Of a DNA stretch of 64,000 nucleotides, positions 7,081-16,348 are shown in pieces. How positions within the stretch are numbered: the stretch's first letter is position 1; each line of letters begins with the position of its first letter. The notes under the pieces are model-generated. The model saw only the letters and a program-made list of their open reading frames with translations. It did no database searches and had not been told where the DNA came from. The DNA comes from Candidatus Brocadia sinica JPN1 (GTDB taxonomy: Bacteria; Planctomycetota; Brocadiia; Brocadiales; Brocadiaceae), in NCBI RefSeq assembly GCF_000949635.1, contig NZ_BAFN01000001.1, positions 2,046,001-2,110,000 of the forward strand, read 5' to 3'. The position numbers and the translations under genes were made by a program.

Positions 7081-8163
7081 ATGAAGAGAATCGGTGTACT
7101 AACAGGCGGAGGCGATTGTCCGGGATTAAATGCGGTTATCCGTGCCATTGTAAAATCGGCCACCGTGAAATATAACTACGAAGTGGTCGGGATTGAGGAT
7201 GGTTTTGATGGGCTTATTTTACCTGATAAAACACGGTCATTAACACCGTGGAACATCAGGGGTATCCTCCCCATCGGCGGAACAATCCTGGGTACAACCA
7301 ACCGGGCGAACCCTTTTGAATACAAAGCGACAAAAAACGGAAGATCCGAGGTGAGAGATGTCTCGCGGGAGGTAATAAAAAACATTCACTCACTGGGTTT
7401 GGATGCACTGATCGTTATTGGCGGTGATGGCTCGCTCAATATCGCTTACGAGTTATTCAAGATGGGCTGTCCGGTTGTCGGTGTTCCAAAGACCATAGAC
7501 AATGACATCCTGGCAACGGATGTCACTTTTGGATTCAACACGGCCGTGCAAACAGCTACAGACGCATTGGATCGGCTACACACTACAGCGGAAAGTCATC
7601 ACCGGATTATGGTAGTTGAGGTAATGGGACGATACGTGGGGTGGATAGCTTTACAAACCGGGATTGGAGGCGGCGCCGATGTAATCCTCATTCCCGAGAT
7701 TCCCTTTGATATCGAAAAAGTATGCCATAAAATTATTGACCGCAAAAACAGCGGCAACAGATCAAGCATTGTGGTCGTAGCTGAAGGAGCAAAACCCATG
7801 GGGGGCGATGTTTCAGTACTATGCTCTGCAGAGGAGGGTGGCAGTGCCGAACGTCTTGGTGGAATTGGAAATAAGGTTGGAGCCAATCTGAAGAGCACCG
7901 GGATGGAGGTGCGTGTCACCGTTCTTGGTCACTTGCAAAGAGGTGGTTCTCCCTGTGCCTTCGATCGTATCCTTTCAACCCGGTTTGGCGTGGCAGCAGT
8001 AGACCTGATCACCGGGAAACAGCTTGGTGAGATGGTTTGTCTCAGGGGGCAGAGGATCGAATCAGTTCCCTTAAGCGAGGTCGCAAAAGGTCAGAAAAGT
8101 GTACCAACCAAAGACGGGATGGTAAAAGCGGCAGAATCCATAGGAATTAGCTTCGGCCGGTAA
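7081..8163 (+). CDS. pfkA: 6-phosphofructokinase
   Basis: Protein of 360 aa of the PfkA family: GGGDCPGLNAVIR (residues 9-21), GGDGS (114-118), PKTIDND (136-142) with the catalytic aspartate, and MGRYVGWIAL. It phosphorylates fructose 6-phosphate. The donor is not settled by sequence: Gly117 (E. coli Gly104) is typical of ATP enzymes, whereas Lys137 (E. coli 124) is shared with PPi-dependent enzymes. This G/K combination is known from an intermediate clade that includes actinobacterial ATP-PFKs. No Shine-Dalgarno is visible before the ATG; the start is fixed by the beta-strand MKRIGVLTGGG. The gene stands among redox genes without glycolytic neighbours. Confidence 0.93.
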   Translation: MKRIGVLTGGGDCPGLNAVIRAIVKSATVKYNYEVVGIEDGFDGLILPDKTRSLTPWNIRGILPIGGTILGTTNRANPFEYKATKNGRSEVRDVSREVIKNIHSLGLDALIVIGGDGSLNIAYELFKMGCPVVGVPKTIDNDILATDVTFGFNTAVQTATDALDRLHTTAESHHRIMVVEVMGRYVGWIALQTGIGGGADVILIPEIPFDIEKVCHKIIDRKNSGNRSSIVVVAEGAKPMGGDVSVLCSAEEGGSAERLGGIGNKVGANLKSTGMEVRVTVLGHLQRGGSPCAFDRILSTRFGVAAVDLITGKQLGEMVCLRGQRIESVPLSEVAKGQKSVPTKDGMVKAAESIGISFGR

Positions 8164-8280
8164 AAGGAGGATAAATCGTAAATAGTGTTTTTATTTCAGG
8201 AAGATGTACTCTTGAAGAGGTAAGTATTGAGGGGATTTTTGTATATACCCTCGAGTTGAAATAGTTTGAAAGAGCGGTTC

Positions 8281-9201
8281 ATGAGCCCAGTAACAAATTC
8301 TCTATTAGCATTCAGTTTGCTCGGCACGGGTATTATTGCCACTATACATATCGTCATCCTGCTGGGCCAAAATAATACAACGCACGAAAAGTATTTCAAA
8401 TGGGCGCATCGAATAGGGGGATACATTTTTTTTGCCCTCTATGTATTTATCAGCGTCATAATGTTTCAGAAACTCGAAGAATTTAATGTGTTGCCACCAA
8501 AGGCCGTCGTCCATTCTTATATTGGAATCGCTATTTTCCCGCTGATCGTTATTAAGATATGCATCGCCAGACTCTATAAAAAGTTTTATAAAAGCCTGCC
8601 GATCTACGGAATGGTCCTTATGATTGCCGTTTATCTGCAGATCCCCTTGTATGCAGGATTATATATGATTTCTGCGATCAAAAGCCAATACGTTATCCTT
8701 CAGGAAAAGGGAAGGTTTGTAAAGGTCAATGTAAACATTGGCCGGAAGGTCGTCCAGCAAAGATGTGCTACCTGCCATTCACTGGAAAGGGTCTATGCCC
8801 ATGTCAAGACGGAGCCTGACTGGCGGGATTACTTGTCACGCATGCGCGCAAAAGATCCGGCAGTCATGACCAATCAGGAAGCATTGGAGGCGCTGGGATA
8901 TTTAGTCAAAAATCTGGGGATTGACGAAACGAAGATGGATATACAAATAGGTATGAAGATTATTTTGGAAAAGTGTCATAAATGTCATACCCTTGAGCGT
9001 GTATTTACCTCCAAGAAGACGCAGTCGGAATGGGTACAAACCATTGAACTGATGAGATCTTTCGATCCTGATTTATTAAATGATTCTGAGGCACGCCAGG
9101 TTAATTACTATCTCAGTAAAGTCCTTGCCAGACAAGAGCTGGGACAAAATAAGCTGAAAACGTATCGAATAACCCGAGATATGGATTTGCTCATACGATA
9201 A
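8281..9201 (+). CDS. Membrane-anchored diheme cytochrome c with duplicated heme domain
   Basis: Protein of 306 aa. The N-terminal half has four membrane helices with conserved-looking histidines (ATIHIV, KWAHRIGG, VVHSYIG). The C-terminal half holds two tandem monoheme units: CATCHSLERV followed by about 25 residues to SRMRAKDP, and CHKCHTLERV followed by an equivalent stretch to ELMRSFDP. The units are clearly an internal duplication. The layout suggests a quinol- or b-heme-linked membrane part delivering electrons to periplasmic c-hemes; whether the histidines bind heme b is unknown. A TTG at 8266 is possible, but the ATG at 8281 gives a more natural N-terminus. 18 nt before the SDR gene. 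Confidence 0.82.
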   Translation: MSPVTNSLLAFSLLGTGIIATIHIVILLGQNNTTHEKYFKWAHRIGGYIFFALYVFISVIMFQKLEEFNVLPPKAVVHSYIGIAIFPLIVIKICIARLYKKFYKSLPIYGMVLMIAVYLQIPLYAGLYMISAIKSQYVILQEKGRFVKVNVNIGRKVVQQRCATCHSLERVYAHVKTEPDWRDYLSRMRAKDPAVMTNQEALEALGYLVKNLGIDETKMDIQIGMKIILEKCHKCHTLERVFTSKKTQSEWVQTIELMRSFDPDLLNDSEARQVNYYLSKVLARQELGQNKLKTYRITRDMDLLIR

Positions 9202-9219
9202 GGATGGGAGTAAGGAAAT

Positions 9220-9984
9220 ATGTGTGTCGAATTATTTAGTCTGCGGGATAAAGTCGCGCTGGTAACGGGCGCCGGCAAAGGGCTGGGCAAGTCGATGGCC
9301 CTGGCGCTCTCCGAGTCGGGCGCTCACGTAGCAGTAGTTAGCCGTACACGATCTGATATCGAAGCCACGGCCAGGGAGATTCAGGAAAACGGGGTAAAAT
9401 CAATCCCCATAGTTGCTGATGTTACAAGGCAGGAAGAGGTAACAAGGATGGTGGAAAAGGTCTTAAGCGAATTGAAAACCATTGACATCCTCGTTAATAA
9501 TGTAGGCACCTATGTTTTTGGTCGTTGCCTTGAATCTTCCCTGGAAGACTGGCATAAGATGCTTGAGATCAATCTTACCAGCACCTATTTGTGCTCAAAG
9601 ACCGTTGGTCAGCATCTGGTCGAAAAACAGCAGGGAAAAATTATTAATGTTAGCTCAGCTTTGGGAATATTTGGAGCGGGTGGCTCCGCAGCTTATTGTG
9701 CCAGCAAAGGTGGAGTAATCCAATTAACACGGGCGCTGGCTATCGAATGGGCAAAATATAATGTCACGGTAAATTCCATTGCTCCCTATTCCATGGAGAC
9801 GGAAATGACTAAAACCATGCTGGAAGATGAAAAGATTAAAAAGGCCATCATTTCAAAGATACCTTTGAAGCGGATTGGCAAACCCACCGATCTTTCCGGT
9901 GTAGTCGTATTCCTGGCATCAAAGGCATCTGATTATATCACCGGACAGGTTATATCTGTAGACGGGGGGTTTTCCGCTCAATAG
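9220..9984 (+). CDS. Short-chain dehydrogenase/reductase (FabG/glucose dehydrogenase-like)
   Basis: Classical SDR of 254 aa. Nucleotide-binding TGAGKGLG (about residues 17-24), NNVG (93-96), catalytic Ser146, Tyr159 and Lys163 (S-x12-Y-x3-K), and the C-terminal GQVISVDGG. Arg42/Arg44 after the second strand (VVSRTRS) favour NADP(H). It would reduce or oxidise a keto/hydroxy substrate; whether that is 3-oxoacyl-ACP, a sugar or another alcohol cannot be told. It sits directly between the membrane diheme cytochrome and the diheme peroxidase. Cytoplasmic; no signal peptide. Confidence 0.88.
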   Translation: MCVELFSLRDKVALVTGAGKGLGKSMALALSESGAHVAVVSRTRSDIEATAREIQENGVKSIPIVADVTRQEEVTRMVEKVLSELKTIDILVNNVGTYVFGRCLESSLEDWHKMLEINLTSTYLCSKTVGQHLVEKQQGKIINVSSALGIFGAGGSAAYCASKGGVIQLTRALAIEWAKYNVTVNSIAPYSMETEMTKTMLEDEKIKKAIISKIPLKRIGKPTDLSGVVVFLASKASDYITGQVISVDGGFSAQ

Positions 9985-10026
9985 CAAATTCAAATTTATC
10001 TTTTTTTACAGGAGGTTATCGATAGG

Positions 10027-11142
10027 ATGAATATCATAAAAGTCACAAGTTTTATTTTTGGATGTGCATTTGCTTTTTTCGTAACGCAGTCTGCTCAGGG
10101 CAGTGACGTTCCCCAGTTTCCTGCTGGCGACAGTAATCCACCTGTAACATCAGCACAGACATCAGGCGCCTCCGGGCGCGCATTTCCCCCTCTTGGCCCC
10201 CTGCCTCCGGCAGCAATTCCGGCGTATAATCCTCAAACCAGGGCAAAGATCGATCTGGGTAAAAAACTCTACTTTGATCCCCGCCTGTCGGGAAACAACT
10301 GGATTAGCTGTGCTACCTGCCACAACCCATCCCTGGGTTTTGCAGACGGGTTACCCAGGATGCTGGGTGGGCCAACCTCCAAAGAGGGAGGCAGAAATTC
10401 TCCCACGATAATTAATTGCGCCTATAATGAATTCCAGTTCTGGGATGGCCGCGCCGCTACTCTGGAAGAACAGGCGCTGGGTCCTATCCAGAATCCTAAC
10501 GAGATGTTTGAAACCCTCGATAATGTTGTGAGAAAGTTGAGCGGAATTCCCGATTATGTTACGGCATTTAAGGAGGTCTTTGGGACAGGCGTAACCGCTG
10601 ACGGTATAGCCATGGCCATTGCTGCATTTGAACGTACCATTGTATTTGCAAATTCACCCTTTGACAGGTATATGCAAGGGGACGTAAATGCCATGAGTGA
10701 ATCGGCTAAACGTGGCATGGAATTATTCAATGCGAAAGCGGAGTGCATCAAATGCCATAACGGTCCGAATTTCACCGATAACAAGTTTCACAACATTGGC
10801 GTACCGGCGGATGGGCCGCTCAAAGAAGATTTGGGGCGATATAGCGTCACAAAGAATGACGCCGACAAAGGGGCATTCAAGACGCCTACTTTGCGGAATA
10901 TTACCGAATCGGCTCCTTACATGCATAACGGATTCTTTCCCACATTGTTTGAGGTGGTTCAGTTTTACAACGGTGGTGGAGGAAGGAGCGAAAACAAGAG
11001 CCCTGATATTCATGCCCTGAATTTGACCGGACAAGAGGTCAATGACCTCATTGAATTTATGAAGGCGTTAACCGGAGAACTGGTTCAGATTACCTATGAT
11101 GCCACGCCTCTTGTTTATCCAAATTTACCAAAAGGATTTTGA
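10027..11142 (+). CDS. Diheme cytochrome c peroxidase (CcpA/MauG family)
   Basis: Protein of 371 aa with an N-terminal signal peptide (about residues 1-25, ending SAQGS), a proline-rich linker and two heme motifs, CATCH at 95-99 and CIKCH at 240-244. Conserved blocks GKKLYFDPRLSG before the first heme, FWDGRAATLEEQ, and TPTLRNITESAPYMHNG mark the bacterial diheme peroxidase family. Normally it reduces periplasmic H2O2 with electrons from small cytochromes c, two of which are encoded about 4 kb upstream. MauG-like oxidation of another substrate cannot be excluded. RBS AGGAGG lies about 10 nt before the ATG. Three bases separate it from the cupin gene. Confidence 0.92.
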   Translation: MNIIKVTSFIFGCAFAFFVTQSAQGSDVPQFPAGDSNPPVTSAQTSGASGRAFPPLGPLPPAAIPAYNPQTRAKIDLGKKLYFDPRLSGNNWISCATCHNPSLGFADGLPRMLGGPTSKEGGRNSPTIINCAYNEFQFWDGRAATLEEQALGPIQNPNEMFETLDNVVRKLSGIPDYVTAFKEVFGTGVTADGIAMAIAAFERTIVFANSPFDRYMQGDVNAMSESAKRGMELFNAKAECIKCHNGPNFTDNKFHNIGVPADGPLKEDLGRYSVTKNDADKGAFKTPTLRNITESAPYMHNGFFPTLFEVVQFYNGGGGRSENKSPDIHALNLTGQEVNDLIEFMKALTGELVQITYDATPLVYPNLPKGF

Positions 11143-11145
11143 TTT

Positions 11146-11667
11146 ATGGACAGCATTTTAAGATCATTCATCAATCGCCTGGAATCTTTGCCGGATAAAT
11201 CGTCTCTGGATATACTGAAAAAATGTGTGATGGAAACAGACGGAAGGCAGTTACCGATTGAAGAGTACATCAGTTTTTCAGACCAGGAATATAAAAGGAA
11301 CTTCGTTCATGTCAGCAGTAAGTGTGAGGTCACGGTTTTGTGCTTTAAAAAGGGACAGATTACCCCAATTCATGATCATGGCGGTTCCATTGGTGTTACG
11401 GTCATCCGGCAGGGCACCATGACAGAGGAGCTGTTCAATAAACAGCCTGCCGGGATGATTGTTCCCACCTTTACCCGCAGATTTCATATGGGTGAGTTGT
11501 CTTACGTGAACCTCACAACGATCCATCGTGTATCAAATACTCATACGGGGGGATTGGTCACTATTAATATCTATTTTCCCCCCCTGACCCTGATGAATTT
11601 TTATAATCTGGAAAATATCCGCACAGAAAAATGGGTTGCAGATTATTCCGGCACGAAACAGGCATGA
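11146..11667 (+). CDS. Cysteine dioxygenase-like cupin (thiol dioxygenase)
   Basis: Protein of 173 aa of the type I cysteine dioxygenase family. Metal ligands are visible as ITPIHDHGGS (two histidines of cupin motif 1) and TTIHRVSN (third histidine of motif 2). Family members use non-heme Fe(II) and O2 to oxidise a thiol to a sulfinic acid; an O2-using enzyme would be notable in an anaerobe. The gene follows the diheme peroxidase by three bases and is clearly in the same operon. Substrate could be cysteine or 3-mercaptopropionate-type thiols. No signal peptide. Confidence 0.82.
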   Translation: MDSILRSFINRLESLPDKSSLDILKKCVMETDGRQLPIEEYISFSDQEYKRNFVHVSSKCEVTVLCFKKGQITPIHDHGGSIGVTVIRQGTMTEELFNKQPAGMIVPTFTRRFHMGELSYVNLTTIHRVSNTHTGGLVTINIYFPPLTLMNFYNLENIRTEKWVADYSGTKQA

Positions 11668-11778
11668 ATCTGTTTTCTTTTTGCATTCGAATGTGTAATC
11701 CTTTTCCATTATTAACTATTTCTAAACAAACCAAAATATGTGATGAATGTTTTGTCCTGACATGGAAGGTAAGATAGT

Positions 11779-13038
11779 ATGCCGGAAAAGACAATGATAC
11801 ATAGTGCCTGGCAAACGGCGCTGACACAACTCGATAGCGTATCAAAATTGATGATGCTTCCAGAGGACATCCATCAGATACTGAGAAGTTTTGATCGTAT
11901 ATTGACTGTTTCCGTACCCGTACGCATGGACGATGGTTTTCTGCGGGTATTCACCGGATTTCGGGTTCAGCACAATGCATCACGAGGCCCTTATAAGGGT
12001 GGCGTGCGATACCATTCTGAACTTACCCTCGATGACCTCAAGGCGCTGGCAATGGAAATGACATGGAAGTGCTCCTTGGCAGGGGTGCCATTTGGGGGCG
12101 CCAAAGGCGGCATTGTCTGCAATCCCAAAACCTTTTCAAAAAACGAATTGGAAAGGCTCACACGACGCTATACCTACGCTATTATGCCTATCATTGGCAT
12201 CGAAAAGGATATCCCAGCCCCCGATGTAAATACCAATGAACAAATCATGGCATGGATAATGGATATGTACAGTGTGAAAAACGGTTATTGTACACCGGGG
12301 ATTGTGACAGGTAAACCGGTGAATGTCGGCGGCTCTCTGGGAAGAACAGATGCAACAGGTCTTGGTATTGTCTTCACTATTACCAACGCCATGAAACAGA
12401 AGAAGATGAACCTGAAAGGCATTAAGGTGGTAATTCAGGGGTATGGGAATGTAGGATCGGCCGTAGGGAAATTTCTCAGCGAAATGGGCTGCAAGACTAT
12501 TGCCGTGAGTAGTTCAAGAGGCGGTATCTATAATCCAAAGGGGCTAAGCCACGATGCACTTATAAAATATTATACGAAAAATGGCTCGTTTGAGCATTTT
12601 CCCCATGCAGAAAGCGTAACGAATGCATCCCTGCTGGAGTTACCCTGCGACGTGCTGGTGCCGGCGGCAATGGAAAATCAAATTACAAAAGAGAATGCGG
12701 ATAAAATAAAAGCGAAGATAATTGTCGAGGGCGCCAACGGACCGACAACAATCGAGGCGGATCAGATACTGTCTGGGCGTAAAATACCAGTAATTCCCGA
12801 TATCCTGGCGAATGCGGGTGGTGTGATTGTATCTTACTTCGAGTGGGTTCAGGACGCACAATGTTATTTCTGGTGTGAAAACGAGGTAAATGCAAGGCTG
12901 AAAAATCTCATGAACCGCTCCTACGAAGAGGTATATGCCCTTTCCCGGGAAAAGAAATTAAACATGCGTACCGCTGCTATGATGATTGCAGTTAAGAAGG
13001 TTGCAGATGCAATCTCGGTAAGGGGTATATATCCATGA
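11779..13038 (+). CDS. gdhA: Glutamate dehydrogenase (Glu/Leu/Phe/Val family)
   Basis: Protein of 419 aa, the length of hexameric class I-type bacterial and archaeal enzymes. GPYKGGVRYH, LAMEMTWKCSLAGVPFGGAKGGI (with the catalytic lysine), DIPAPDVNTNEQIMAW and the dinucleotide-binding GYGNVG are all present; DILANAGGV closes the active site. It interconverts 2-oxoglutarate, ammonium and glutamate. In an organism bathed in ammonium it is probably the main assimilation route, though direction and cofactor are inference. RBS GGAAGG about 12 nt upstream. Followed by 433 nt of repeats. Confidence 0.95.
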   Translation: MPEKTMIHSAWQTALTQLDSVSKLMMLPEDIHQILRSFDRILTVSVPVRMDDGFLRVFTGFRVQHNASRGPYKGGVRYHSELTLDDLKALAMEMTWKCSLAGVPFGGAKGGIVCNPKTFSKNELERLTRRYTYAIMPIIGIEKDIPAPDVNTNEQIMAWIMDMYSVKNGYCTPGIVTGKPVNVGGSLGRTDATGLGIVFTITNAMKQKKMNLKGIKVVIQGYGNVGSAVGKFLSEMGCKTIAVSSSRGGIYNPKGLSHDALIKYYTKNGSFEHFPHAESVTNASLLELPCDVLVPAAMENQITKENADKIKAKIIVEGANGPTTIEADQILSGRKIPVIPDILANAGGVIVSYFEWVQDAQCYFWCENEVNARLKNLMNRSYEEVYALSREKKLNMRTAAMMIAVKKVADAISVRGIYP

Positions 13039-13471
13039 AGTATACATGGAAAAATTGAAATGCATAATAATAAATCAGGCTGCCTTTGGCAGCGACTTTC
13101 AAACTCCCCTCTATCAAGAGGGGCTGGGGGTGCGTTATGGCAGATTTACACACCTCTTAATCCCCTCTTTCTAGAGGGGAAATCACCAGTTTGAAATTCT
13201 TATACGTTAAATTAGGCCTTCGGGGACTTTTCAATGTAGAGCGAAGAGTCTCTTCGCTCTACAAACTGCGTAAATGAAATAAAAATTCCTATACAATCAA
13301 GTTAAAATTCAAATTTCGGGATAAATGATAGGTTTTTATATTTTCGGCAAAAACAATTTAGCACAACCTTTGTGTAGGGGCGGGGTAACCCCGCCCCTAC
13401 ATTTCGCAGGACAGCGATATAAATGTCACGCTATATATTTCAACTCATTTGGGTCAGGAGAGTAATACTGT
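13039..13471. repeat. Spacer built of dispersed palindromic elements
   Basis: No gene is visible. From left to right: an element with CCCCTC...GAGGGG arms (about 13105-13190); the block around 13205-13230 containing AAATTAGGCCTTCGG; a perfect palindrome at 13236-13262 (13-nt arms GTAGAGCGAAGAG, 1-nt centre); and a second perfect palindrome at 13374-13400 (13-nt arms GTAGGGGCGGGGT). The same blocks recur in other spacers of the window. The last 70 bases carry the RBS (AGGAGAG) of the next gene. Confidence 0.8.
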
Positions 13472-13975
13472 ATGAAATATGAAAATTTTAATGATGCGGA
13501 GGCGCTGAAGATTGCAATAAACGTCGAGGAAGAAGGTCTGGAATTCTATTCCATCCTTATGAAAAATACCCGGGATAACAGGGTAAAAGAAATCTTTTCA
13601 AAACTTGCCTCTGATGAGAAGGAGCACCTTGCCCATTTTCAAAAGGCCTATCTCGAAATAACTTCCCCAACAAGCACGGTGCCTGGTTTTGAGGATTATA
13701 CAGTTGATTTATATCTTAAATATTTAGTCGATACAGGCATTTTTACACAAAAGGGTGAAGCCAGAAGGCTTGCAGCGGAAATAAAGACGGATATCGAAGC
13801 ATTGAAAATCGGAATCCAGGCGGAAAAGGACTCTATTCTTTATTACACCGAGGCTGCAAAAAACACGAAATACGAAGCCGGAAGAAAGACGTTTGAACAA
13901 TTGGTAAACGAAGAAAAAAAACACGTAAAGTTACTTGCAGAACAAATGAAAGAACTAAAAAAGACAATCGCATAA
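13472..13975 (+). CDS. Ferritin-like / rubrerythrin-type diiron protein
   Basis: Protein of 167 aa, all helical, with two ferritin-like halves: NVEEEGLEFYSILMKN...DEKEHLAHF (about residues 13-56) and QAEKDSILYYTEAAKN...NEEKKHVKLL (about 114-156). The E-x6-Y and E-x2-H pairs are the diiron ligands of erythrin/rubrerythrin proteins. No rubredoxin domain is present, so it is the short form. Probable role: peroxide reduction or iron handling in the cytoplasm. RBS AGGAGAG about 12 nt upstream. It precedes two sulfur amino-acid genes and stands near other oxygen-defence genes. Confidence 0.85.
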   Translation: MKYENFNDAEALKIAINVEEEGLEFYSILMKNTRDNRVKEIFSKLASDEKEHLAHFQKAYLEITSPTSTVPGFEDYTVDLYLKYLVDTGIFTQKGEARRLAAEIKTDIEALKIGIQAEKDSILYYTEAAKNTKYEAGRKTFEQLVNEEKKHVKLLAEQMKELKKTIA

Positions 13976-14011
13976 CATTGCATTTCTTCTATAGTGCTGT
14001 GAGCCCGGAAA

Positions 14012-15025
14012 ATGAATACCACAGACTTCGGAATTTTACGAGAAAAATTTGGAAGCATAACCCCGGATATTTTGAAAACCATCGGCTGGACGCCGATTGT
14101 CAGGTTAAGCAAGGTAGCAAAAGGTATAAACTCTAGTATCTGTGCCAAGCTGGAATTCCTCAATCCAGCCGGGAGTGTAAAAGACAGGATGGCCCTGTTT
14201 ATCATTGAGGATGCAGAACGCAGGGGGCTTTTGAAACCTGGCGGAATCATCGTGGAAAACTCATCTGGCAATACGGGCGCTGCCCTTGCAATGATTGCAG
14301 CAGTAAAGGGTTACAAATGTATCATCACCATGCCCGATAAGATGAGTGATGAGAAAAAGAATCTGATGAAGGCATTTGGCGCACAAGTCGTTGTAACGCC
14401 AACAGACGTTCCTCCGGATTCCCCCGAAAGTTATTACAGCGTTGCCAGAAGAATAGCCAGGGAAACCCCAAACTCATATTATCCTGATCAGTATAACAAC
14501 CCCAGGAATATCGATTCTCATTACTATACCACCGGACCTGAGATATGGAAACAGACGGAAGGAAAGGTCGATTATTTTGTTGCAGGGATCGGTACAGGTG
14601 GTACCTTGAGTGGAGCAGGAAAATATCTCAGGGAAAAGAATCCTGAGATAAAGATCATCGCGGTTGACCCGGAAGGCTCTGTTTTTTACGACTATTTCAA
14701 GACGGGGAAACTTATAAAACCACACGTTTACAAGGTAGAGGGAATCGGGGAGGATTACCTCGTAAAGGCTGTTGATTTTAACCTTATTGATGACATCATC
14801 CGGGTTCACGATAAAGAATCGTTTCTGATGGCACGGAGGCTGGCAAGCGAGGAGGGAATCTTTGCCGGGGGCTCAAGCGGCAGCGCCGTGTGGGCAGCCG
14901 TTGAGATTGCCAGGGGAATGAAAGAAAATAAACGTATCGTAGTAATTCTTCCGGATTCCGGTGACAGATATCTGAGCAAGATCTATAATGACGAATGGAT
15001 GAGGGCCAACGGTTTTTTGGAATGA
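14012..15025 (+). CDS. Cysteine synthase / cystathionine beta-synthase family (PLP)
   Basis: Protein of 337 aa, fold type II PLP enzyme. Lys57 in NPAGSVKDRM binds PLP; SSGNTG (about residues 88-93) holds the substrate carboxylate; GTGGTLSGAGKYL binds the phosphate. No C-terminal CBS domain. It may act on O-acetylserine with sulfide (cysteine synthase) or on serine with homocysteine (beta-synthase). The next gene is a cystathionine gamma-lyase/synthase, so a transsulfuration pair is plausible. 36 nt behind the ferritin-like gene, possibly co-transcribed. Confidence 0.9.
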   Translation: MNTTDFGILREKFGSITPDILKTIGWTPIVRLSKVAKGINSSICAKLEFLNPAGSVKDRMALFIIEDAERRGLLKPGGIIVENSSGNTGAALAMIAAVKGYKCIITMPDKMSDEKKNLMKAFGAQVVVTPTDVPPDSPESYYSVARRIARETPNSYYPDQYNNPRNIDSHYYTTGPEIWKQTEGKVDYFVAGIGTGGTLSGAGKYLREKNPEIKIIAVDPEGSVFYDYFKTGKLIKPHVYKVEGIGEDYLVKAVDFNLIDDIIRVHDKESFLMARRLASEEGIFAGGSSGSAVWAAVEIARGMKENKRIVVILPDSGDRYLSKIYNDEWMRANGFLE

Positions 15026-15163
15026 TTCCGTAAACTGCTATGTCGCACCAAAAGGCCTTTTTTTTTCTCTTCTTTGCGACATTTGTGAAAGAGTATGACT
15101 AAGGAAAAAACGAACAACGGCTATCGTGTTGCAATAATGTATTTGAAATGAATGAGGTATATT

Positions 15164-16306
15164 ATGGAACACAGATTTGAAACAAGGGCCATTCATGCAG
15201 GCTGTGAGCCTGATGCCGGGACAGGCGCTATCATGACGCCGATATTTCAAACAAGCACATATGTCCAGGAATCTCCTGGCAAGCACAAAGGATACGACTA
15301 CTCAAGAACGCACAATCCTACGAGAACGGCTCTTGAAAAAAATATTGCCTCTCTTGAAGAGGGAAATTACGGACTTGCCTTTTCGTCCGGGATGTCCGCA
15401 ATTTTAACAATTATCCAATTATTCAATCCCGGTGACCATATTATCTGCTGCGATGATGTTTATGGTGGGACGTTCAGATTATTTGACAAAGTGCTAAAGA
15501 GGTACAAACTCGAATTTGATTTTGCTGATTTAACCAACCCCCAATCCCTGGAAAGATATACGAGAGATAATACAAAGCTCGTGTGGCTTGAAAGTCCTTC
15601 AAATCCACTTTTAAAACTCATCGATATTGAAACAATTGTTCGAACTGCTAAAAAGGAAAACATATTCATTGTAGTTGATAATACCTTTGCAACCCCTTTC
15701 TTCCAAAAGCCTCTGAAACTTGGGGCAGACATAGTTATGCATAGCACCACGAAGTACCTGAACGGTCACAGCGATGTTATTGGGGGTGCCCTTGTAACGA
15801 ATAACCGGGAATTATACGACAAACTCCAGTTTCTTCAAAACGCAGCAGGCGCAGTGCCGGGTCCTTTTGACTGTTTCCTGGTTCTCCGCGGAATTAAAAC
15901 CCTCGCTGTCAGAATGGAAAGACACGCAGAAAATGCAATGAGAATCGCACAATTTTTAGAAACTCACCCCAAGGTAAGAAGAGTTATCTATCCGGGACTT
16001 AAATCACATCCACAGCACGGCCTTGCAAGGAAACAAATGGCTGGCTTTGGAGGGATAATAACATTTTTTATAAAGGGAGGACTAGAAGAGGCACGGAGGT
16101 TTCTCGAACGGGTAAGGATATTCTCGCTTGCAGAGAGTCTCGGTGGTGTAGAATCTCTTATAGAACATCCCGCGATAATGACGCATGCATCCCTTCCAAA
16201 AGAAGTCAGGGAGAAATTAGGGATTTCTGATGAACTTATCAGAGTCTCTGTAGGAATCGAAAATGTTGATGATCTAATAGGCGACCTTGAAAAGGCTTTA
16301 TCGTAA
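15164..16306 (+). CDS. Cystathionine gamma-lyase/gamma-synthase (trans-sulfuration PLP enzyme)
   Basis: Protein of 380 aa of the Cys/Met metabolism PLP family. TRAIHAGCEPD at the start, SSGMSAI, DNTFATPFFQKPL and the PLP-lysine segment HSTTKYLNGHSDVIGG are all present, as is ESLGGVESLIEHPA near the C-terminus. It either splits cystathionine to cysteine or makes it from an activated homoserine; sequence alone does not separate these. An ATG 12 nt upstream exists, but GAGG spaced 6 nt before 15164 and the conserved MEHRFETRAIH beginning favour this start. Pairs with the preceding cysteine synthase-like gene. Confidence 0.92.
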   Translation: MEHRFETRAIHAGCEPDAGTGAIMTPIFQTSTYVQESPGKHKGYDYSRTHNPTRTALEKNIASLEEGNYGLAFSSGMSAILTIIQLFNPGDHIICCDDVYGGTFRLFDKVLKRYKLEFDFADLTNPQSLERYTRDNTKLVWLESPSNPLLKLIDIETIVRTAKKENIFIVVDNTFATPFFQKPLKLGADIVMHSTTKYLNGHSDVIGGALVTNNRELYDKLQFLQNAAGAVPGPFDCFLVLRGIKTLAVRMERHAENAMRIAQFLETHPKVRRVIYPGLKSHPQHGLARKQMAGFGGIITFFIKGGLEEARRFLERVRIFSLAESLGGVESLIEHPAIMTHASLPKEVREKLGISDELIRVSVGIENVDDLIGDLEKALS

Positions 16307-16348
16307 TATTCAATACATAAGACGGATAAACGAAAGGGAGGTAAGATT

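Noticed and set aside
13039-13471. CRISPR array suspected from repeated palindromes
   Set aside because: Repeats are of different sequence, not regularly spaced, and there are no cas genes; they are dispersed palindromic elements.
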